Shown: positions 1 to 6,693 of the stretch, piece by piece
Layout: each line of letters opens with the position of its first letter
How positions within the stretch are numbered: position 1 is the first letter of the stretch
Assembly (NCBI GenBank): GCA_028703545.1
Contig: JAQVMR010000006.1
Span: 1 to 11,607 of the forward strand
Direction: 5' to 3'
Source: Patescibacteria group bacterium
Lineage (GTDB): Bacteria > Patescibacteriota > Patescibacteriia > UBA1558 > S5-K13
DNA: 11,607 bases
Position numbers and translations under genes: made by a program
The notes under the pieces: model-generated
What the model saw: the letters and a program-made list of their open reading frames with translations, nothing else
What the model was told of the DNA's origin: nothing
Databases searched by the model: none

Positions 1-2
1 AT

Positions 3-1553
3 GATTTGCGCTTTCCTCAAGTTGAGCTTTCTCCCGAATGCAGAGAACAGCTCAAACTTTTTAGTAGTGGCTTGGCTGAGTACATGAAGACTCATCCTGT
101 TTATGGCGTCAACACTGGATGTGGTTCTCGTAAATCTATGATGATTCCCCAAGAAGAAATCGTGAATTATCAGAAACACTATATTCCTGCACACTGCGTG
201 GGGTATGGAGATCCGTTTGCACCTGAGATAACAAGGATGGCAATGATACTTCGAGCAAACTCATTTGCAAGAGGTAATTCAGGCATTCGTCTGGAGCTCT
301 GTGAGAAAATTCTCGAAGTCTATAATGCCGGAATTGTTCCATGTATTCCTCAAAAAGGATCAGTGGGTTCATCCGGAGATCTTTGTCCACTTGCTCACAT
401 GTCAGCAGTTATCATCGGACTCCCGGAACAAGAAGCCTGGTACAATGGTGAAACCTTATCCGCTCCAGAGGCTCTTCAGAAAGCTGGTGTTGAGCCAATA
501 GAGCTTGGAGCCAAAGAAGCAATGGGACTTACAAACGGTTCGACTTTCCAGCTCGCAATGCTTGTCCTTGCGATTTATGATTCAAGACGTTTGTATAAAT
601 ATGCAAATATAGCAGCCGCACTTTCACTCGAAGCAATTCGTGGAGAACAAGCTGCTTTTGACAAGCGCATACACGAAGCCAGAGGTCAAGAAGGACAAAT
701 CATTGTCGCAGAAGAAATGCTTCGCATGCTTCACGGATCCAAAAGATCAACCCATGAGGCCAGAGAAGTTTGTCTGGATGCCGAGGAAAAGACCAAGAAG
801 AGTCATACAACTGAAGACGGAGAGAAGAAGTGGGTACCAAGAGTTCAAGACGCTTATTCTTTCCGTGCTCATCCCCAGGTTTTGGGAACGGTGCTCGCCA
901 ACATGGATTATGTACAGAAAATCATAGAAGCCGAGATAAATGCTTCAACCGACAATCCTCTTGTATTTAAAAGAGAGGATGGTGGGTATGAAACTCGTTC
1001 CGGCGGTAATTTCCATGGAGAACCATTGGCTCAAGCAGCAGATTTCCTCAAGATAGCAATTGCGCAAGTTGCAAACATATCTGATAGAAGATTCTTTGCC
1101 ATGCTTATACCTGAGGCAAGTTATGGTCTTCCGGCGGATCTTGCCGGCAAGTCAGAGCTCAATACTGGTCTTATGATTCTGCAGTATACCACAGCAGCTC
1201 TTGTTTCCGAAAACAAGATTCTCTGTCATCCGGCTGTTGTGGATTCAATACCAACATCTGGAAATCAGGAAGACTATGTGAGTATGGGTACAATTGCAGC
1301 CAGACATCTGCGAATCGTCGTTGACAACTCTTACGCCGTAATAGCAGCAGAAATACTTGCTGCATGTCAGGGGATATCTTTGACGGAAGAACAACTCAAG
1401 AAATACGGAGTAAGTGATCTTGGTGCAGTAACTTCCAGGGCATATGATATGGTCAGGAAAGTTTTGCCGGTCATGGATGACGATCGGTATTTATCCAAGG
1501 ACTTGTATACAATAATAGAGCTTCTTAAAAGCGGAGAGCTTTTAGAGCTTTAA
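3..1553 (+). CDS. Histidine/aromatic amino acid ammonia-lyase (HAL/PAL family), 5' end cut by window edge
   Basis: Enzymes of this family remove ammonia from histidine, phenylalanine or tyrosine using a prosthetic group (MIO) made from three of their own residues. Counting from the TTG at 6, the sequence shows the catalytic Tyr in VYGVNTG (residue 33), the substrate-selecting position as His63 (His in both HAL and tyrosine lyases, so it does not settle the substrate), the MIO region GSVGSSGDL (119-126), LTNGST (176-181), QDAYSFR (281-287), NASTDNPLVF (312-321), SGGNFHGEP (332-340) and SIPTSGNQEDYVSMG (414-428). The MIO triad is Ser-Ser-Gly, not the usual Ala-Ser-Gly. A charged stretch at about 245-277 is longer than in HutH of Pseudomonas. 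The frame is open to the left edge and about 20 N-terminal residues seem missing, so the TTG is probably not the start. No other hut gene is visible. hutH would be a reasonable but unproven name. The G+C content is far above that of the following genes. Confidence 0.93.
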   Translation, partial: DLRFPQVELSPECREQLKLFSSGLAEYMKTHPVYGVNTGCGSRKSMMIPQEEIVNYQKHYIPAHCVGYGDPFAPEITRMAMILRANSFARGNSGIRLELCEKILEVYNAGIVPCIPQKGSVGSSGDLCPLAHMSAVIIGLPEQEAWYNGETLSAPEALQKAGVEPIELGAKEAMGLTNGSTFQLAMLVLAIYDSRRLYKYANIAAALSLEAIRGEQAAFDKRIHEARGQEGQIIVAEEMLRMLHGSKRSTHEAREVCLDAEEKTKKSHTTEDGEKKWVPRVQDAYSFRAHPQVLGTVLANMDYVQKIIEAEINASTDNPLVFKREDGGYETRSGGNFHGEPLAQAADFLKIAIAQVANISDRRFFAMLIPEASYGLPADLAGKSELNTGLMILQYTTAALVSENKILCHPAVVDSIPTSGNQEDYVSMGTIAARHLRIVVDNSYAVIAAEILAACQGISLTEEQLKKYGVSDLGAVTSRAYDMVRKVLPVMDDDRYLSKDLYTIIELLKSGELLEL

Positions 1554-1572
1554 GTAATTTCAATTAAATAAC

Positions 1573-1603
1573 AAAGGGACGCAAATACAATGCGTCCTTT
1601 TTT
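1573..1603 (+). terminator. Intrinsic terminator of the lyase gene
   Basis: The arms 1573-1583 and 1591-1601 pair over 11 bp with one G-U pair and a 7-nt loop. Six T follow from 1598. It lies 20 nt after the stop codon of the ammonia-lyase. Confidence 0.85.
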
Positions 1604-1666
1604 CATTTTTTTAATTAGTTATAAATACAAAATACATTACTTAATTAAATAATGCAACGAACCAGA

Positions 1667-1815
1667 CTATTTTATTTGTACCATATTTGGAATATAGATA
1701 TATTCATTTTGGTTTTGAATAATAGTTCTAACGTCGTTTACGATACGGAGCCATTGAAAAAGCATTGATAAAATCAATGTTTTTTTGATACTCTCAAGTG
1801 AGGTTAGAACTGAAG
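1667..1815 (-). repeat. Dispersed intergenic repeat, copy 1, with a conserved 32-codon minus-strand frame
   Basis: The core 1747-1790 is identical over 44 nt to copy 2 and differs at one base in copy 3. It contains the hairpin CATTGAT-AAA-ATCAATG (1763-1779) followed by seven T. Arms AGTTCTAAC (1724-1732) and GTTAGAACT (1803-1811) form a wider inverted repeat, and GAATATA-GA-TATATTC (1690-1705) forms another hairpin. On the minus strand an ATG at 1765-1763 opens a 32-codon frame, beginning MLFQWLRIVNDVRTIIQ, that stops at 1669-1667. Copy 3 has the same start, length and stop. The frame stays open upstream of the ATG for some 20 codons, so it could instead be the tail of a longer lost gene. 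I do not recognise the peptide. Confidence 0.8.
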
Positions 1816-1837
1816 AGACTTTTATCTATATAAAAAT

Positions 1838-1869
1838 TTGAAATAAAAGTATGTTTTCAATTGTATAAT
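1838..1869 (+). promoter_or_regulatory. Possible promoter of the small secreted protein gene
   Basis: TATAAT lies at 1864-1869. The best -35 candidate is TTGAAA at 1838-1843, but the 20-nt spacer is longer than ideal. A perfect 8-nt palindrome GAACGTTC (1875-1882) sits at the expected transcription start. Confidence 0.4.
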
Positions 1870-1912
1870 ATATGAACGTTCGAAAATTAATAATTAACAA
1901 AGGAAAAACAAT

Positions 1913-2311
1913 ATGAAAACAAAAAAGATTTTATTTTCAGTGGGTTTGCTCAGTGTTTTAGGAATTATGGGTCTTGTTTTAACTAACTCAGCCCTTGCTT
2001 ATAGGGGGGATTACACAAAAAATGGTCCAAACCACACTCCAGAGAGACAGGAAGCAATGGAAAAGGCTTTTGAAAATAATGATTATGCGTCTTGGAAAAA
2101 TTTAATGCAGGGAAGGGGCAGGGTTACTCAAGTTGTAAACCAAAGCAATTTTTTTAAATTTGCACAAGCACATGATTTGGCACAGCAAGGAAAATATGAA
2201 GAAGCTGATAAAATAAGACAAGAACTGGGTCTTAGAACAAGAAACGGAGAAAAAGTAGGTGCTGGTTATGGAAGAGAGGAATCAGGAAAAGGGCAAAGAA
2301 TGGGGAGATAA
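1913..2311 (+). CDS. Small secreted protein of unknown function
   Basis: This 132-residue protein starts with a clear signal peptide: a KTKK basic end, a hydrophobic core at about 6-24, and an ALA-Y cleavage site near residue 29. The mature part is hydrophilic and probably helical, with EAMEKAFENNDYASW at about 48-62, an alternating helix region at about 75-108 and a Gly/Arg-rich end. I recall similar short exported proteins from Patescibacteria genomes but know no function. The start is supported by an AAAGGA Shine-Dalgarno sequence at 1899-1904, eight bases before the ATG. The gene has its own terminator and so is probably transcribed alone. The sigma factor gene begins 83 nt downstream, which makes it a possible target or signal partner of that module, though this is inference only. 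Confidence 0.85.
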   Translation: MKTKKILFSVGLLSVLGIMGLVLTNSALAYRGDYTKNGPNHTPERQEAMEKAFENNDYASWKNLMQGRGRVTQVVNQSNFFKFAQAHDLAQQGKYEEADKIRQELGLRTRNGEKVGAGYGREESGKGQRMGR

Positions 2312-2321
2312 TTTTTATAAC

Positions 2322-2349
2322 AAACCCCGTTTATATTAACGGGGTTTTT
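2322..2349 (+). terminator. Intrinsic terminator after the small secreted protein gene
   Basis: AAACCCCGTT (2322-2331) pairs perfectly over 10 bp with AACGGGGTTT (2338-2347) around a 6-nt loop, and the T run reaches 2349. It is 10 nt after the stop codon. Confidence 0.92.
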
Positions 2350-2394
2350 ATGTTTAATTGCAAACAATATAAGAATTTTGTTAAGATATAATTT

Positions 2395-2943
2395 ATGGAA
2401 GATTTAAAAAAATTAACAGATGAAAAGTTAGTTGAATACATTAGAACCAAAGACCAGGAATCATATCTTGAAATTGTTTTAAGATATCAAGAAAAACTTA
2501 CTAGATATGCTAAATATTTAGTACAAGACGAGTATAAGTCAGAAGATGTTGTCCAAAATACTTTTATTAAAGCATTTATTAATTTAAATAATTTTAATAT
2601 AAAAAAAAAGTTTTCCACATGGATATATAGAATTGCTCATAATGAGGCAATAAATGAAATTGTAAAACACAAAAGGGAAATGCCACTTCTAGAAGATATG
2701 GATTTTCAAAGTGATGAAAATATAGAATTAGACTTTTCCAAAAATGAATTAAGGGAAAAATTAGAAGACTGTATCTCTAAAATTCCTATTTTATATTCAG
2801 AGCCAATATCGTTATTTTTTCTAGAAGAAAAATCATATGAAGAAATAAGTGATATTTTGCGATTGCCGATTTCTACAGTTGGAACAAGAATTAACAGGGC
2901 TAAAATTTTAATGAAAAAAATATGTCAAACAATGAAAAATTAG
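2395..2943 (+). CDS. ECF-type RNA polymerase sigma-70 factor
   Basis: The 182 residues fit the normal size of an ECF (group 4) sigma factor, which directs RNA polymerase to a small stress or envelope regulon. Region 2 lies at about 28-95, with the SEDVVQNTFIKAF helix (49-61) and the FSTWIYRIAHNEAIN promoter-melting helix (73-87). A short acidic linker follows (about 98-118). Region 4 lies at about 122-176, with the helix-turn-helix LEEKSYEEISDILRLP-ISTVGTRINRAK (143-170). There is no room for regions 1 or 3. No good Shine-Dalgarno sequence precedes the ATG. TATAAT at 2387-2392 is too close to the ATG to serve it except from a start inside the gene. The last 22 bases overlap the next gene, which implies co-translation with a membrane protein, the common sigma/anti-sigma layout. 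Confidence 0.92.
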   Translation: MEDLKKLTDEKLVEYIRTKDQESYLEIVLRYQEKLTRYAKYLVQDEYKSEDVVQNTFIKAFINLNNFNIKKKFSTWIYRIAHNEAINEIVKHKREMPLLEDMDFQSDENIELDFSKNELREKLEDCISKIPILYSEPISLFFLEEKSYEEISDILRLPISTVGTRINRAKILMKKICQTMKN

Positions 2944-3437
2944 ACAAAGCACAAGAATTGATCTCCGATATTAGAGAAGGAAAAATAAAAATGAAACCCA
3001 GGTGGTATTTTGTGTTGGGTTCTGTTGTTATGGTTTGTGCTTTTTTAGGTCTTATTGTAAGCTCTGTTTTTTTGGTAAGTTTGATAACCTTTTCATTGAG
3101 AACCCATGGGCCAATGAGGCAAATAAGATTTGAACAATTATTAAATAATTTTCCATGGTGGGCGCCAATCATTGCAATCCCGGGTTTTGTTATAGGTATT
3201 TTACTTTTGAAAAAATATGATTTTTCTTACAAAAAGAACTTTATAGTTGTAATTATAATTATTTTTATAAGCATATTATTGTCAGGTTTTTTAATAGATT
3301 ATTTGGGCTTAGATGGTTTTTTAATGAAAAGAGGACCAATGAGAGGATTTTATCAAAGGTATGATGGTGGAGGTAGAATGAGAAATTTGAAAAAGCAAAT
3401 TTTGATGAAGAATTATTATAATGCAGGAAAATTTTGA
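2922..3437 (+). CDS. Three-helix membrane protein, candidate anti-sigma factor
   Basis: The 171-residue protein has a charged N-terminal cytoplasmic stretch (1-27) and three strongly hydrophobic segments at about 29-58, 78-97 and 106-129. A basic Gly/Arg/Met-rich tail carries a repeated RGPMRGF/HGPMRQ-like motif (about 62-67 and 138-143). It starts inside the 3' end of the sigma factor gene, in another frame, so the two are probably translated together. Membrane proteins encoded just after an ECF sigma factor usually hold it inactive, and that role is inferred here from position alone. No zinc-binding anti-sigma motif (HxxxCxxC) is present, so it is not a ZAS-type protein. A start a few codons later cannot be excluded because no Shine-Dalgarno sequence fixes it. 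Confidence 0.8.
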   Translation: MSNNEKLDKAQELISDIREGKIKMKPRWYFVLGSVVMVCAFLGLIVSSVFLVSLITFSLRTHGPMRQIRFEQLLNNFPWWAPIIAIPGFVIGILLLKKYDFSYKKNFIVVIIIIFISILLSGFLIDYLGLDGFLMKRGPMRGFYQRYDGGGRMRNLKKQILMKNYYNAGKF

Positions 3438-3440
3438 AAG

Positions 3441-3449
3441 TGTTATAAT
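3441..3449 (+). promoter_or_regulatory. Extended -10 promoter element
   Basis: TGTTATAAT carries a consensus -10 hexamer with the upstream TGn extension. It lies 73 nt before the ATG of the coiled-coil protein and 4 nt after the preceding stop. No good -35 is seen. The same ten bases, GTGTTATAAT, occur at 10484-10493. Confidence 0.5.
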
Positions 3450-3521
3450 AAATTATAGGAGATAGTTTAATTTTAATACTTTAATTGATTTTTATCTTTT
3501 AAAGTAATGGGAGATAAATAT

Positions 3522-4154
3522 ATGAAAAATAAAACTTTAATTATAGGTGTTTTTATTTTCTTTTTGCTTGTTTTTGGTTTTTCATTTGTTTCTGCTCAGA
3601 ACCAAGTGAGACAAAGGGTTCATGTAGAAAGTCAAGGTGATACAAATCAAATACAGACTCAAACTCAACAAAGACTACAAGACGGTGCTTTAATTAGCAC
3701 AAGCACTCAAGCTCAAAATCAAAATGGTCTTAATAATGCACAACAAAGAAGAAGTATGGTAGCTAACGCTGTTCAAGAAATGCTACAATTAGCAGAAAGA
3801 AATCAAGGAATTGGTCAGCAAATAAAATTAATTGCTCAGAATCAGAATCAAAATCAAGAAAAATTAGAATTGGGTTTAGAGAGAGTACAAAACAGAAATA
3901 AATTCGTGAGATTTTTCTTTGGTCTAAATTATAAAGAAATAAATAATGTAAATAAAATTTTACAACAAAATAAAGAAAAACTTCACGAATTAAATCAAAT
4001 AAATAATGAATTGATAAATCAAGAAGATTTAAATAAATTACAAGAACAAATACAAAATTTAGAACAGACAAATTTACAGGTTGAGAATTCTTTAAAAAAC
4101 GTAGAAGGGGGATTTAGTCTTTTTGGCTGGTTTTCAAAACTATTTATTAAATAA
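3522..4154 (+). CDS. Secreted Q/N-rich coiled-coil protein of unknown function
   Basis: The ATG at 3522 is preferred over the in-frame ATG at 3507 because GGGAG at 3509-3513 lies eight bases before it and would itself be the start region of the longer form. The 210-residue product has a signal peptide (basic KNK, hydrophobic 5-22, VSA-Q cleavage near 25). Next comes a Gln/Thr/Asn-rich segment with repeats such as QTQTQQRL and NQNQNQEKL. A predicted helical coiled-coil region, rich in Q, N, E and L with heptad-like spacing, covers about 75-190. A short hydrophobic amphipathic end, FSLFGWFSKLFIK, could touch a membrane. There are no cysteines. I recall proteins with this overall plan, including the FGWF end, from Patescibacteria, but no function. 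It follows the sigma/anti-sigma pair and has its own -10 element. Confidence 0.87.
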   Translation: MKNKTLIIGVFIFFLLVFGFSFVSAQNQVRQRVHVESQGDTNQIQTQTQQRLQDGALISTSTQAQNQNGLNNAQQRRSMVANAVQEMLQLAERNQGIGQQIKLIAQNQNQNQEKLELGLERVQNRNKFVRFFFGLNYKEINNVNKILQQNKEKLHELNQINNELINQEDLNKLQEQIQNLEQTNLQVENSLKNVEGGFSLFGWFSKLFIK

Positions 4155-4295
4155 TAAATAGTTTATAATTATTAAAATTTAATATAAAATTTTTTAGAAA
4201 AATATAATATAGATTGGAAAACCCCAACTGAAAGAAACTTAGGTATTATGTATGACTAAAATAACAATTAATTATTATTTATAAGTAGTAAATTA

Positions 4296-4406
4296 TTAAA
4301 TTTGATTTATAAAATAGGTTCGAAGATAAGGAACAATAGGGAGCCATTGAAAAAGCATTGATAAAATCAATGTTTTTTTGATACCATAGGTTGTAATTAA
4401 AACTGA
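4296..4406 (-). repeat. Dispersed intergenic repeat, copy 2 (left part diverged)
   Basis: Positions 4340-4383 match copy 1 exactly over 44 nt, including the hairpin at 4356-4372 and the run of seven T. Similarity to copy 3 continues rightward to about 4406. Leftward similarity is lost just past GGAGCC, so the left arm of the inverted repeat and the AT hairpin are missing. The minus-strand frame from the ATG at 4358-4356 therefore keeps MLFQWL and then diverges to a stop at 4298-4296 after 20 codons. Upstream of that ATG the minus frame reads ITTYGIKKTLILS, the same as in copy 3. Confidence 0.75.
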
Positions 4407-4421
4407 ATATGATTTTATTAT

Positions 4422-4450
4422 TTGACATAGTATAGTTATGGGTATATACT
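4422..4450 (+). promoter_or_regulatory. Sigma-70 promoter of the DUF5320 gene
   Basis: TTGACA (4422-4427, consensus) and TATACT (4445-4450, one change from consensus) are separated by exactly 17 nt. It is the best promoter in the window, 62 nt before the ATG. Confidence 0.85.
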
Positions 4451-4455
4451 CATAA
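4436..4455. promoter_or_regulatory. Palindromic operator candidate over the -10 box
   Basis: TTATGGGTATATACTCATAA is a 20-bp inverted repeat with nine of ten pairs matching; only the sixth base from each end fails. It covers the -10 hexamer completely and enters the spacer, the place where a dimeric repressor would block polymerase. I saw no second copy in the window. The ligand is unknown. A redox or metal sensor fits the genes downstream. Confidence 0.6.
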
Positions 4456-4511
4456 TAGGCAATAAATAAAGATCGAATTGCTTACATTAAACAAAAGAAA
4501 GGAATAAATAT

Positions 4512-4745
4512 ATGCCAAGATTAAATGGTACTGGCCCAATGGGTCAAGGTGCAAGAACCGGTAGAGGATTGGGTCGTTGTGGAAATGGAATGGGAATAGG
4601 TTATGGATGTAGAAATGGATATGGATTTAGAAGATTTATATCTCCTAAAAATGAATTACAAGCATTGGAAGATGATGAAAAAATGCTTTTAGAAGAATTG
4701 GAAATTATTAAAGCAGAAAAGCGGGCATTGAAAAATGAAAAATAA
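4512..4745 (+). CDS. DUF5320 family small Gly/Met/Cys protein
   Basis: The 77-residue product begins MPRLNGTGPMGQGARTGRG, the signature of DUF5320. That family of small proteins is usually encoded beside NifX-like (MTH1175-type) proteins, Mrp-type ATPases and DUF134 proteins in anaerobes. The Gly-rich half holds two cysteines (in GRCGNG and YGCRNG, residues 23 and 33). The second half (about 45-77) is a charged, probably coiled-coil helix rich in E, L and K. The start is fixed by AAAGGA at 4498-4503, eight bases before the ATG. The gene sits behind a strong, probably repressible promoter and is followed by a GC-rich hairpin, so much of its message may end there. Function is unknown. A role in metal cofactor handling is suggested only by the company these proteins keep. 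No NifX-like gene is in the window. Confidence 0.88.
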   Translation: MPRLNGTGPMGQGARTGRGLGRCGNGMGIGYGCRNGYGFRRFISPKNELQALEDDEKMLLEELEIIKAEKRALKNEK

Positions 4746-4800
4746 AAGAAGGCACTGGAAACGGCCCTTCACAAGAAGTGAAGGGCCGAAGCACCTTCTT
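4746..4800 (+). terminator. GC-rich composite hairpin, probable terminator or RNA motif
   Basis: It starts right after the TAA of the DUF5320 gene. The inner stem CGGCCCTTCAC/GTGAAGGGCCG (4762-4772 with 4778-4788) is perfect over 11 bp with an AAGAA loop. The outer stem AAGAAGG/CCTTCTT (4746-4752 with 4794-4800) adds 7 bp, and an asymmetric internal loop of 9 and 5 nt separates the two. The G+C content stands out sharply here. There is no proper T run after it, so it may be a processing or stability element between the DUF5320 gene and the downstream genes. Confidence 0.65.
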
Positions 4801-4891
4801 ATAAAAGATATTATCAAATTTATTGCATCTTTTCAATATTTGTATTAGATAATATAATAAATTTAATTATAAACAGCATTAATAAAATAAT

Positions 4892-5167
4892 ATGCCAAGA
4901 CCAAGACTTTATAGAAAAATAAATTTTAATCCAGGTGTTACTTATTTTAAGCCCCAGGGAATCCCCATGAGGGAACTTGAAATTGTAGAACTTACAATAG
5001 AAGAAATAGAGGCATATAAATTAAGACATATTAATGGTTTAGAACAAAAACAAGCTGCTAAAAAAATGAATACATCTGCAAGTACATATCAGAGAATACT
5101 TTATTCGGCTTATGGAAAAATAGCAGATGCTTTGATAAATGGAAAAGCAATTAAAATTGTAAAATAA
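4892..5167 (+). CDS. DUF134 family helix-turn-helix protein
   Basis: The 91 residues match the whole of DUF134, a family of about 100 residues with a C-terminal helix-turn-helix resembling sigma region 4. The N-terminal MPRPRLYRKINFNPGVTYFKP and PMRELEIVELTIEEIEAYKL are family hallmarks. The helix-turn-helix is at about 48-72 (GLEQKQAAKKMNTSASTYQRIL), followed by the typical end KIADALINGKAIKI. The frequent Cys near residue 7 of the family is Tyr here and the protein has no cysteine at all, so any metal or redox sensing by Cys is lost. No clear Shine-Dalgarno sequence is seen. It heads the tightly spaced run of redox genes and is the best local candidate for binding the palindrome at 4436-4455, which is inference from position. 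Confidence 0.9.
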   Translation: MPRPRLYRKINFNPGVTYFKPQGIPMRELEIVELTIEEIEAYKLRHINGLEQKQAAKKMNTSASTYQRILYSAYGKIADALINGKAIKIVK

Positions 5168-5202
5168 ATATTTTAAAATTAATTATTAATTAAGAAAAAT
5201 TT

Positions 5203-5919
5203 ATGGAAGACACAAAACAAACAAATGAAATTATATCAATGCCAAGAATTGGGGAAAGGGCTCCATCATTTAAGGCCGTAACAACACAAGGTGAAATTAA
5301 TTTTCCAGAGCAGTATGAGGGTAGCTGGGTTATATTATTTAGTCATCCGGCTGATTTTACACCAGTTTGTACATCTGAATTTATGACATTTGCAAGCATG
5401 GAAACAAAATTTAACGAAGCTAATTGTAAGTTGGTTGGTTTATCTGTTGATGGATTATATAGTCACATAGCATGGCTTAGAACAATTAAAGAAAAAATAG
5501 AATATAAAGGAATGAAAGATGTTGAAGTTAAATTTCCATTAATAGAGGATATTACAATGGAGGTAGCAAAAAAATATGGCATGATACAACCAGGAGAAAG
5601 TAATACAAAAGCGGTTAGAGCGGTATTTTTTATAGACCCAAAAGGAATCATAAGAACAATTATTTATTATCCATTAAGTTTGGGTAGGAATTTTGATGAA
5701 TTATACAGAGCTTTAATTGCACTTCAGGTAGCTGATAAATTTTCGGTAGCCCTACCGGCTGATTGGAGACCAGGAGATGACGTTATTGTCCCAACAGCAG
5801 GTTCTTGTGGTGTTGCAAAAGAAAGAATGGAAAATAAAGAAGACATACATTGTTATGATTGGTTTTTTTGTACCAAGAAAATTTCTGAAGATGAAATTAA
5901 TAATGGAATAAAAAAATAA
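5203..5919 (+). CDS. Peroxiredoxin, Prx6 (archaeal 1-Cys/3-Cys) type
   Basis: The 238-residue protein is a thiol peroxidase that reduces hydrogen peroxide and organic peroxides. The active site is HPADFTPVCTSEF with peroxidatic Cys56, Pro and Thr in PxxxT/SxxC order, and the partner Arg139 in KAVRAVFFID. The long C-terminal arm has ALPADWRPGDDVIVP (183-197), typical of the Prx6 group, and cysteines 202, 217 and 223. The six-residue spacing of the last two is that of the C-terminal pair in the Aeropyrum thioredoxin peroxidase, so a thioredoxin-recycled cycle is likely. ATG 5203 has no SD, and Met13 (5239), just before the domain, is an alternative start. The gene lies 35 nt after the DUF134 gene and 5 nt before the Mrp gene, with a thioredoxin-like gene two further on that could reduce it. 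A cytosolic location is expected because no signal peptide is present. Confidence 0.95.
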   Translation: MEDTKQTNEIISMPRIGERAPSFKAVTTQGEINFPEQYEGSWVILFSHPADFTPVCTSEFMTFASMETKFNEANCKLVGLSVDGLYSHIAWLRTIKEKIEYKGMKDVEVKFPLIEDITMEVAKKYGMIQPGESNTKAVRAVFFIDPKGIIRTIIYYPLSLGRNFDELYRALIALQVADKFSVALPADWRPGDDVIVPTAGSCGVAKERMENKEDIHCYDWFFCTKKISEDEINNGIKK

Positions 5920-5924
5920 TTTTT

Positions 5925-6683
5925 ATGTTTAAAAAAATAGAAAATCAATTATTAGTTTTTTCTGGTAAGGGTGGTGTCGGTAAATCTACCGTTGTGGTTA
6001 ATTTGGCGCTTGCCTTTGCAAGAAAGGGGCTAAAAGTTGGTTTGCTCGATGCAGATATACATGGTCCAAATTTAGCTATGATGTTAGGCGTACAAAATTA
6101 TAAATTAATTTCATCTAAGATCAATAAAATCAAACCAATAAAGATTAACAAAAACTTATCATTGATTTCAATTTCTTATTTTATATCGAGTTTAGATGAT
6201 CCAATAATTTGGAGGGGTCCAGCCAAAATGCAAATTATTGAAAAATTTGTTAAGGATGTTGAATGGGGAGATTTAGATTGGTTAATAATTGATTCTCCAC
6301 CGGGAACGGGAGATGAACCGCTTTCAATAGCTCAGCTTTTACCAAAATCTGGTGCAATTATAGTTACCACTCCTCAGGAAGTGTCTTTGTTAGATTCTAA
6401 AAAAGCTATAAATTTTGCTAAAAAATTAAATTTGAAAATTTATGGTTTGATTGAAAATATGAGTGGTTTAAATTGTCCTCACTGTGGAGGTATAATTAAT
6501 TTATTTAAAAATGGTAGTGGATTAAAAATTGCTAAACAGTATAAAATACCGTTTTTAGGTTCTATTCCAATTGATCCAGAAATTGTTATTTTAGGAGATG
6601 ATGGTAAATTATTGAATTTAAAAAAATATTCTAGGGCTGCTAAAATATTTTCTTTAATCGCTAATAAAATAATTAATTATTAA
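5925..6683 (+). CDS. mrp: Mrp/ApbC/NBP35 family P-loop ATPase (Fe-S carrier type)
   Basis: This 252-residue SIMIBI-class ATPase belongs to the family that carries iron-sulfur clusters to target proteins in the cytosol. It has the deviant Walker A GKGGVGKST (14-22) with the signature lysine, the switch I-like LLDADIHGPNL (40-50), WRGPAKMQII (96-105), Walker B WLIIDSPPGTGDE (119-131), and the two cysteines of CPHC (184 and 187) that bridge a cluster between subunits of the dimer. ENMSG just before the CxxC is typical. It has no N-terminal MIP18/DUF59 domain, so it is the short form. The start is 5 nt after the peroxiredoxin stop, indicating one transcript. In other anaerobes such ATPases occur beside DUF134 and DUF5320 genes, as here. 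ApbC is an equally good name. The client protein is not evident. Confidence 0.94.
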   Translation: MFKKIENQLLVFSGKGGVGKSTVVVNLALAFARKGLKVGLLDADIHGPNLAMMLGVQNYKLISSKINKIKPIKINKNLSLISISYFISSLDDPIIWRGPAKMQIIEKFVKDVEWGDLDWLIIDSPPGTGDEPLSIAQLLPKSGAIIVTTPQEVSLLDSKKAINFAKKLNLKIYGLIENMSGLNCPHCGGIINLFKNGSGLKIAKQYKIPFLGSIPIDPEIVILGDDGKLLNLKKYSRAAKIFSLIANKIINY

Positions 6684-6693
6684 TTAAAAACAT

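Larger units (their letters stand above)
1554..1912. other. Intergenic region: terminator, repeat copy 1, promoter
   Basis: This gap of about 360 nt holds the terminator of the lyase gene (1573-1603), the first copy of the dispersed repeat (about 1667-1815) and a possible promoter and SD for the next gene. No RNA gene or further coding region was seen apart from the short minus-strand frame inside the repeat. Confidence 0.6.
4155..4511. other. Intergenic region: repeat copy 2 and regulated promoter
   Basis: The gap of about 360 nt carries the second repeat copy (about 4296-4406) and the strong promoter with palindrome (4422-4455) for the DUF5320 gene. From 4155 to 4295 I see only AT-rich sequence with no recognisable element. 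Confidence 0.6.

Noticed and set aside
2900..3172. Minus-strand ORF across the sigma and membrane protein genes
   Set aside because: It lies opposite two well-supported overlapping + strand genes and shows no signal of its own.
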